Positions 14,119-19,832 of a stretch of 35,741 nucleotides of DNA are shown in pieces. Position 1 is the stretch's first letter. Every line of letters begins with the position of its first letter. The notes beneath the pieces were generated by a model. The model saw only the letters and a list, made by a program, of their open reading frames with translations. It was not told where the DNA came from and searched no databases. Both the position numbers and the translations under genes were made by a program. This stretch comes from UBA3775 sp964572955 (GTDB lineage Bacteria; Bacillota; Clostridia; Lachnospirales; Lachnospiraceae), in NCBI GenBank assembly GCA_964572955.1, contig CAZNGY010000017.1:1-35741 (forward strand), written 5' to 3'.

Positions 14119-15930
14119 TTAAGATTTGCCTGTGGAATCCGATAAATGACTAAAAAGGACTGTACTGACATATTCCTCTGCCAGACCTGTAATTGTCTCC
14201 TTTTCCTCATCCGAGATTCTTCCCTTACGGTCAATCTGTGCACAAAGAGCAGAATTTTTCTCCTCTACATATTTAATTACCCCTCGAACTGCATCCGAGA
14301 TTTTTTTCCTGTCAACATCCTGAAACACATGCGCCATAGCCGCCGTCAGAATTATTACCTGTTCATGTTGTGAATATGACCTGTACTGTTTCTGTTTCAA
14401 AAGCTCCATAAGGCCCTGTCCGTATTTAAGCTGCTTCTTAGTCGTCTCATCCAAATCGGAACTAAACTGCGTAAAGACTTCCATTTCCCGAAACTGTGCA
14501 AGATCAAGCCTCAGCGTTCCTACTGCCTTCTTCATTGCCTTTGTCTGTGCCGCACCACCTACTCTGGATACGGAAAGGCCGACATTAACTGCAGGTCTCT
14601 GTCCCGCAAAAAACAAATCGCTTTCAAGGAATATCTGTCCGTCGGTTATGGAAATAATGTTTGTCGGTATGTAAGCCGAAACATCTCCCGCCTGTGTTTC
14701 AACTATCGGAAGTGCAGTCATACTGCCTCCTCCGAGCTTTGCTGAAAGATGTGCCGAACGTTCAAGCAACCTTGAATGAAGGTAAAAAACATCTCCCGGA
14801 TATGCCTCTCGCCCCGGCGAGCGCTCAAGCAAAAGACTTAATGCTCTGTATGCTATCGCGTGTTTGGATAAGTCATCATATATAATCAGAACGTCACGTC
14901 CGCTGTTCATAAAATACTCACCGAGGGTACACCCTGAATAAGGAGCCAGATACTGCATCGGAGCCGACTCACTTGCCGTTGCACTTACTATTACCGAATA
15001 ATCCATTGCTCCTCTTTTTGTAAGCGTGTCAACCACCTGTGCCACTGAACTTGCCTTCTGTCCTATGGCAACATATATACAGACCACATTTTTCCCCTTT
15101 TGGTTCAGAATGGTATCAACCGCAATTGCCGTTTTTCCCGTCTGCCTGTCTCCTATTATAAGTTCCCTCTGGCCCTTTCCTATCGGAAACATTGAATCAA
15201 TCGCAAGTATTCCGGTCTCCATCGGTTCATTAACCGGCTGTCTGTCAACAATCCCCGGTGCCGGCGATTCCACCGGTGCATATCCGCTTTCTTTAATGAT
15301 ACCTTTACCATCAATGGGATTTCCAAGTGCATCAATAACTCTTCCAAGCATTGCATCTCCGACCGGAATTCCTGCCGCTCTGTCAGTACGTTTTACGATG
15401 CTTCCCTGTTCTATATCCGTATCGTCTCCGAATATAATACATCCTATGTATCCGCGTTTAAGATCCTGTACCATTCCGTATACATTGCCTTCAAAAACAA
15501 GTATCTCTCCATAAGATGCATTTTCCAGTCCGCTTATGGTAGCAATTCCGTCACCGACGGTAAGTACAGTTCCAACCTCATTTTCAACGACATCCGGAAC
15601 CCATTCATTAATTGTCTGTCTTACAAGAGGCATCGCATCTTTTGCCGTTTTAAGAGCCTCCGCAATCCTTCCTTTAAGCTGGCGGCTCTTGCCTTCCGTA
15701 CTCCAGTCAAGAATGGCATCAAGATTCCAATTGTCAATTGCCGTTCCGACTTCAATTCTGAATCCCGTCGTAAGCCCCTCTTCATATTTCCACGAAAGAC
15801 TAACCTTTTCCTTGTATTTCCTTTCCAGATAATCGGTAAGTTCCTCCATCTGTCTGTCCGTAGGTTTCTTCCTGCTGAAAATAAATGCCTGAATCTCTAC
15901 TCTGCTGATTTCATGGTCTATCATCCTCAT
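14119..15930 (-). CDS. atpA: ATP synthase F1 alpha subunit with N-terminal delta-subunit C-terminal domain (delta-alpha fusion)
   Basis: The 603-residue protein is about 100 residues longer than a normal alpha. From roughly residue 100 it is an ordinary alpha: ENEVGTVLTVGDGIATISGL (117-136), P-loop GDRQTGKT (260-267), SVSRVGGAAQTKAMKK near 460. The first ~90 residues read like the C-terminal domain of delta/OSCP: IQAFIFSRKKPTDRQMEELT, then LERKYKEKVSLSWKYEEGL, then TTGFRIEVGTAIDNWNLDAIL. The pattern (A-x-I, P-T-x-x-Q, K-x-V-x-L, G-x-x-I-x-x-G-x-x-I-D) matches the delta C-domain of other bacteria. No separate atpH exists between atpF and this gene or elsewhere in the operon, and the delta N-terminal helical bundle is missing. 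The ATG at 15930 follows GGGAGGTGA; an ATG at 15924 is equally possible. It overlaps atpF by 20 nt. No internal start with a good ribosome site is seen at the domain junction. Confidence 0.93.
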   Translation of the reverse strand: MRMIDHEISRVEIQAFIFSRKKPTDRQMEELTDYLERKYKEKVSLSWKYEEGLTTGFRIEVGTAIDNWNLDAILDWSTEGKSRQLKGRIAEALKTAKDAMPLVRQTINEWVPDVVENEVGTVLTVGDGIATISGLENASYGEILVFEGNVYGMVQDLKRGYIGCIIFGDDTDIEQGSIVKRTDRAAGIPVGDAMLGRVIDALGNPIDGKGIIKESGYAPVESPAPGIVDRQPVNEPMETGILAIDSMFPIGKGQRELIIGDRQTGKTAIAVDTILNQKGKNVVCIYVAIGQKASSVAQVVDTLTKRGAMDYSVIVSATASESAPMQYLAPYSGCTLGEYFMNSGRDVLIIYDDLSKHAIAYRALSLLLERSPGREAYPGDVFYLHSRLLERSAHLSAKLGGGSMTALPIVETQAGDVSAYIPTNIISITDGQIFLESDLFFAGQRPAVNVGLSVSRVGGAAQTKAMKKAVGTLRLDLAQFREMEVFTQFSSDLDETTKKQLKYGQGLMELLKQKQYRSYSQHEQVIILTAAMAHVFQDVDRKKISDAVRGVIKYVEEKNSALCAQIDRKGRISDEEKETITGLAEEYVSTVLFSHLSDSTGKS

Positions 15931-16402
15931 TCACCTCCCGTACGGAGTCTAAGAAATCCTCAATTGAGTCTCCTGTTTTGGTGGCAATCATCTTATCAAC
16001 TGCTTCTGATACAAGACTCTCAATTTCCCTGTTTGCATCTGCTATTATTTTAGCCTTTTCATACTCCGCACTTTCTCTGGCCTTTTTGATAATTTCACGG
16101 CTCTCAGCCACTGCTGCCTCTATCTTTTCGTCAGCTGATGTCTGTGCCTTTTTTTCTGATTCCGCACGCAAAAGTGCAATTTCCTTCTTCGCAGCAGCAA
16201 TCTTTTCAGCATATTCCGCCTCTGCAGCTTTTGCCTCCCTAAGCTTTTCCTCTGCCTCGTCGTCAAGTTTCTTATAATGTTCTTCCCTTGCATCCATAAA
16301 CTTCCTGACCGGTCCGTAAAGAAGAATATAAAGACCTCCTGCAAGAATCGTAAAATTAAGCAGATGAAGTAATATCTGCTGTAAGTTTATATTTAATGGC
16401 AT
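15911..16402 (-). CDS. atpF: ATP synthase Fo b subunit
   Basis: Peripheral-stalk subunit. The 163-residue product from the ATG at 16402 begins MPLNINLQQILLHLLNFTIL, with one membrane helix (about residues 10-32), then YGPVRKFMDAREEHYKKL and a long Ala/Glu/Lys-rich coiled coil to the C-terminus. GAGG is 8 nt upstream. The frame stays open to an ATG at 16471, but the 23 added residues are polar, precede the expected b N-terminus and lack a ribosome site. The stop lies inside the delta-alpha gene (20-nt overlap). Normally the b C-terminus contacts the delta C-domain, here fused to alpha. Confidence 0.93.
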   Translation of the reverse strand: MPLNINLQQILLHLLNFTILAGGLYILLYGPVRKFMDAREEHYKKLDDEAEEKLREAKAAEAEYAEKIAAAKKEIALLRAESEKKAQTSADEKIEAAVAESREIIKKARESAEYEKAKIIADANREIESLVSEAVDKMIATKTGDSIEDFLDSVREVNEDDRP

Positions 16403-16539
16403 ATGTAAAACCTCGACTTTCTCCCGCCGTTTAAACGACCCCCTGATCACATTGTTCCCTGCTTCAGCCATCAGTAATCATTTCAGGCTAAATCCCATCT
16501 CCTTATGCGGCAGCATAAACCACCTCATATACTACGTCC

Positions 16540-16935
16540 TTATAAAACGAAAACTATAAGGATTGCAACAATAAGTGCATAAATAATTGCAGTTTCTATG
16601 AATACAAGTCCGAGCATAAGCGTCGTTCTTATTTTTCCCTCTGCCTCAGGCTGACGTGAAATACCCTCTGTTGATTTTCCGATTGCAATACCCATACCTA
16701 TTGCACCTGCCGCCGCCGCAATACCTACACATATTGCCGCACCTATTGCCTTATCTCCCGTACTGTCTGCCGCCTGTACATTATCTGCTGCTTTTGTCTC
16801 ATCTGCATTCTGTGTAACCGCCGCCTTGTCGCCGTCATCCGAACCTGCCGCAAATGCAGGTACTGCTGTTGCAAGCACCATAATCATAAGGCTGATTAAA
16901 ATTGTAAGTTTTTTTACTGTATTCACTGTTTTCAT
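16540..16935 (-). CDS. atpE: ATP synthase Fo c subunit with signal peptide and acidic linker
   Basis: Rotor-ring subunit carrying the coupling ion. The 131-residue protein is well above the usual 70-90. Residues 1-29 look like a cleavable signal peptide (MKTVNTVKKL, a hydrophobic core, then AVPAFA). Residues 30-60 are a polar, acidic linker, and the normal two-helix hairpin occupies about 62-131. The loop GKSTEGISRQPEAEGK is canonical. The ion-binding Glu is E114 followed by T115 and Y119. The helix-1 position that is Gln in sodium-type rings is M81, so the sodium signature is only partial. AGGAGG is 6 nt before the ATG at 16935; a frame extension to 16968 adds residues that overlap atpB. Confidence 0.94.
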   Translation of the reverse strand: MKTVNTVKKLTILISLMIMVLATAVPAFAAGSDDGDKAAVTQNADETKAADNVQAADSTGDKAIGAAICVGIAAAAGAIGMGIAIGKSTEGISRQPEAEGKIRTTLMLGLVFIETAIIYALIVAILIVFVL

Positions 16936-16964
16936 TTTTATCCTCCTAAAGCCATTCCGGCTTA

Positions 16965-17783
16965 TCATACTTTTTTCTTTTTACATGGTTCCGAAACTTC
17001 TCCGTAGAATACCGAAGTAAGCATTGTAAGTACATATGTCTGTATAAGTGCATGAAGAATCGTGAACAGCACTCCCACGATTACAGGCAGTACAAAACTC
17101 AGATTTATGTAATAATAAACCATCTCCGTAACCAGAAGTCCGCTCAAAAGAGCCCCAAACAACCTGAAACTCATTGATATCGGAAGTGAAAATTCCTTTA
17201 ACGTAAGCCCCACTCCCTTTATTCCGTTTTCTGCAATTCCACCTGACAAAATAACCAGATATGACAGACATCCTAACGAAATTGCCGCATTAATGTCTGA
17301 CAACGGTGCCGGCATGGCGATTGACAGCCCCTTGGTTGTTATTACCTGAAATCCGAAAAGCTCAAAAAGCGTCCCTATGAAAATATAAGCCCCGGCCGAA
17401 AAAATATAAGCCCCCAAAAAACTGTTGCGGTGCGGACTGTTGGTTTTTGCCAGATTATCAAAAAAGCTTACCGCACTCTCCAGAAGAAGCTGAAACCGCC
17501 CGGGTTTATAAGTGAATTTGGGTATAAAAAAGATTCTTACTATCAATGCGAAAAGGAGAATCATTCCTGTCACCGTAAAACCTGATATGAGAGCCGGATT
17601 CACTTTTGTAATGCCAAAAAGACTTATCTGATTGCTTTCATGAAGAACCGCATCACGCATCACGTCTTTAATGGATTCTTCCTGACTTCCTCCCGTATCT
17701 CCCGTAACAATAATACCTGCAATAAGAGCAACGATGATTACAGCAAGTATAATCAGGGTTCTTATGCACTTTTTTCTGCTCAT
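16965..17783 (-). CDS. atpB: ATP synthase Fo a subunit
   Basis: Ion-channel half of the Fo motor. The 272-residue protein has about six hydrophobic segments, the essential arginine in MSFRLFGALLSG (R207), and the C-terminal HALIQTYVLTMLTSVFYG helix with its conserved Gln. The usual RLFGN reads RLFGA, so the conserved Asn is replaced by Ala, and the Glu that normally follows closely (AGE) is shifted to TEM. An N-terminal hydrophobic segment (about 8-28) is followed by a periplasmic-type polar region. GGAGGGAG is 4 nt before the ATG. It is the first gene of the operon; no atpI was found upstream. Confidence 0.93.
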   Translation of the reverse strand: MSRKKCIRTLIILAVIIVALIAGIIVTGDTGGSQEESIKDVMRDAVLHESNQISLFGITKVNPALISGFTVTGMILLFALIVRIFFIPKFTYKPGRFQLLLESAVSFFDNLAKTNSPHRNSFLGAYIFSAGAYIFIGTLFELFGFQVITTKGLSIAMPAPLSDINAAISLGCLSYLVILSGGIAENGIKGVGLTLKEFSLPISMSFRLFGALLSGLLVTEMVYYYINLSFVLPVIVGVLFTILHALIQTYVLTMLTSVFYGEVSEPCKKKKV

Positions 17784-17819
17784 GTTACTCCCTCCATTCC
17801 TGTTTATTACAAATATTCA

Positions 17820-17841
17820 GCTGCCGCAAATCTTCGGCAGC
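17820..17841 (-). promoter_or_regulatory. 5' leader hairpin of the atp operon
   Basis: GCTGCCG and CGGCAGC form a perfect 7-bp stem with an 8-nt loop directly at the predicted 5' end of the transcript, with no U-run. It may stabilise the atp mRNA. A terminator role for the upstream lipoprotein gene is less likely. Confidence 0.5.
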
Positions 17842-17849
17842 TTTCGTAA

Positions 17850-17855
17850 ATTATA
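17850..17855 (-). promoter_or_regulatory. Extended -10 promoter of the atp operon
   Basis: Minus strand TATAAT with TGA immediately upstream (extended -10) between the lipoprotein gene and atpB. The -35 region (AATTAC at 17878-17873) is poor. The start would be near 17843. Confidence 0.55.
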
Positions 17856-17890
17856 TCACTTTTTTCTAATACGTAATTTCTGACGTTCCT

Positions 17891-19234
17891 CTATGGTCCT
17901 GATTCTTTTATCCCCTGCAGGATTTCACATGCATCATCAATGGCGATTTCATTTGAGAGTACTTCCGGAAATACATTCATTACTAATTTATATATTTCAT
18001 CAACCGTATTTCCATTTCTTACAACAACCGCATTATTCGCCAATTCATACAAAGCATCAGCATTTTCCTCTGTAAGACCGTCTAACACAAGTGACATATC
18101 GTCCCAAATATATACATTTGTTTCACCACGGAAGTTTCCCTGAAGATTCTCTTCTATAACCTCCATCAGTTCTCTGTTGTCCGTCGGCAGTCCCCATCTG
18201 TCTGCTCCAAGAAGCTCTCTTTTGTACACACTTTTTATAAATTCAAAAGCTGCTGTCTTATTTTCACATTCCCGGTTCATGCCTATGACCGTGCATGAAA
18301 CCACCGCCTCCGGTGCACATCCGTTTACTGACGGATAACCGAGAAAAACGGTATCTGCTCCGTATCTTCCGAAATACAGCATAAAATCCATCGGTTCCGT
18401 AATGTTGAAACTTTCAAACAGAAATTCATTCCCGTATGCCTCTGTGACAGCTTCATTATAATTCTCACTGTTTTTTCTTAAATCAAGCATGTATGCCGCT
18501 TCAATAATCTGTCCCATTTTTCCGTCAGAAAAATTATATGTTCCATTTTCCTTATTATAGAAATAATCGCCGCTATAGGTCAGAAAATTTTCTACCAGCC
18601 TTGACGGAGTACAATTCCGGTAAATTCCGCTCTCCGGATTTTCCATAAGCAGGGAAAGAACTGTTTCTGCATTCAGATTTCCTTCACCAACCGTTTTTAC
18701 ATCACCCGTCAGACCGGAAATCGAAAAAAATGCCGGAATTCCGAGAAGTTTTCCGTTACTCCTGAAACCATTCAGAACACTCTGGTTAAATTCTGCTTCC
18801 GAAAGTTCCCGGTCATCGTCAATATAGGGCTGCAGATCCTCTAAAGTCCGGACATCTCCAAGCACAAGACTTCTGGGAATGTTTACCAAATCAAAGCCTT
18901 CACCCAATGCGATTTCTTCAAGGAATTTCTCTTCTGAATATTCATAATCCGCATTTTCATCCTCAAAATCAACATATTGCTTTATAACCAGACGTATATC
19001 ATCGTGTTCTTTATTAAACTCTCTTACTGCATCTTCTAAAAGACTGTCTGCTTCAAGGGTTGCAATAATCAGAACCTCTTTATCTTCCCGTTCGGAAACA
19101 CTACCATTCTCCTGTTCGTAGGCACCGCTATCATGCATCGTACCGACACTTGCTCCACATGATGAAAATACGATAGTGATACAAACACAGATAAAAAACG
19201 ACAAAATGTCTTTTATTTCTTTTTTTACAAGCAT
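17891..19234 (-). CDS. Extracellular solute-binding lipoprotein (family 1-like), orphan
   Basis: A 447-residue predicted lipoprotein: hydrophobic signal (about residues 9-22) ending in the lipobox FSSC (C26), a polar linker, then a fold pattern of ABC-transporter family 1 binding proteins (EVLIIATLEADSLLEDAVREFNKEHDDI at the mature start, LVNIPRSL, GIPAFFSISG, and a late AAFEFIKSVYKRELL helix). No permease or ATPase gene is adjacent, so a transport role is unproven and the ligand unknown. AAGGAAAGG lies about 10 nt before the ATG, a weak spacing. An extended -10 box (TGG TAAAAT, 19273-19268) lies just upstream. It precedes the atp operon by 107 nt on the same strand. Confidence 0.78.
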   Translation of the reverse strand: MLVKKEIKDILSFFICVCITIVFSSCGASVGTMHDSGAYEQENGSVSEREDKEVLIIATLEADSLLEDAVREFNKEHDDIRLVIKQYVDFEDENADYEYSEEKFLEEIALGEGFDLVNIPRSLVLGDVRTLEDLQPYIDDDRELSEAEFNQSVLNGFRSNGKLLGIPAFFSISGLTGDVKTVGEGNLNAETVLSLLMENPESGIYRNCTPSRLVENFLTYSGDYFYNKENGTYNFSDGKMGQIIEAAYMLDLRKNSENYNEAVTEAYGNEFLFESFNITEPMDFMLYFGRYGADTVFLGYPSVNGCAPEAVVSCTVIGMNRECENKTAAFEFIKSVYKRELLGADRWGLPTDNRELMEVIEENLQGNFRGETNVYIWDDMSLVLDGLTEENADALYELANNAVVVRNGNTVDEIYKLVMNVFPEVLSNEIAIDDACEILQGIKESGP

Positions 19235-19348
19235 AAATGCCCGGCCTTTCCTTGTTATTATCCGTTTATTTTACCATATTTACACAAAATTTAATCTCAT
19301 TGTAGTCACACAGAGTTTAAGATTTTCTTAATTATTCTTCTTTTTTGA

Positions 19349-19377
19349 TTGAAATATACCCCTATGGGGTATATAAT
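19349..19377 (+). promoter_or_regulatory. Promoter of csoR-copA
   Basis: TTGAAA (19349-19354), 17 bp, TATAAT (19372-19377): near-consensus sigma-A promoter, start near 19384. The spacer and part of the -10 are occupied by the CsoR-type operator, so bound repressor would block RNA polymerase. Confidence 0.88.
19354..19374 (+). promoter_or_regulatory. CsoR operator
   Basis: Perfect inverted repeat with 9-bp arms, ATATACCCC (19354-19362) and GGGGTATAT (19366-19374), around TAT. The run of C facing a run of G flanked by A/T is the known DNA signature of CsoR-family copper repressors, and a csoR gene follows directly. Confidence 0.88.
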
Positions 19378-19442
19378 CTTTACATGATAATAAGCTGGCT
19401 TTGGCCCGATGAATAAAAAGTATACGAAAGGACAACTTACAT

Positions 19443-19763
19443 ATGGATGATATTCAGGAAAATGACAGCATGTGTCCATGCCATAATCGTCACAAAGACC
19501 GTGATGCAGCTGAAATCAAAGACCTTATTACACGTCTCAACAAAATTGAAGGTCAGATCAGAGGCATACGCCGTATGGTAGAAAGAGGTGATTACTGTAC
19601 CAACATAATCAATCAGGCTTCTGCGGTCAATGCCGCCATAGGAAGCTTTAACCGTCTTTTATTATCAAATCATATAAAGACCTGCGTCAAGGACGATATT
19701 ATTGCAGGTAAAGACGAAACACTTGATGATTTATTAAAAACACTTACAAGACTCATGCACTAA
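19443..19763 (+). CDS. csoR: Copper-sensing transcriptional repressor CsoR
   Basis: All-helical DUF156 repressor that releases DNA on binding Cu(I). The 106-residue protein contains RLNKIEGQIRGIRRMVERGDYC, and the metal ligands fit the CsoR pattern: C52, H77 and C81 (C-x24-H-x3-C). The N-terminus carries an extra CPCHNRH cluster (residues 11-17) that could also bind metal (inference). AAAGGA is about 10 nt before the ATG. It lies behind a promoter with a matching operator and 69 nt ahead of copA, giving a simple autoregulated copper-efflux operon. Confidence 0.94.
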   Translation: MDDIQENDSMCPCHNRHKDRDAAEIKDLITRLNKIEGQIRGIRRMVERGDYCTNIINQASAVNAAIGSFNRLLLSNHIKTCVKDDIIAGKDETLDDLLKTLTRLMH

Positions 19764-19832
19764 TCTGTTTATGAGCGGAAACAGAACTTAAAAACCGTAA
19801 GTCGCAAAAATCGCTCGGAAAAGAGGTTTTAT

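Noticed and set aside
15620..15700. Internal translation start giving a normal-length alpha subunit
   Set aside because: Met100 lacks a ribosome site; the nearest GGAGG is about 24 nt upstream, too far to support initiation.
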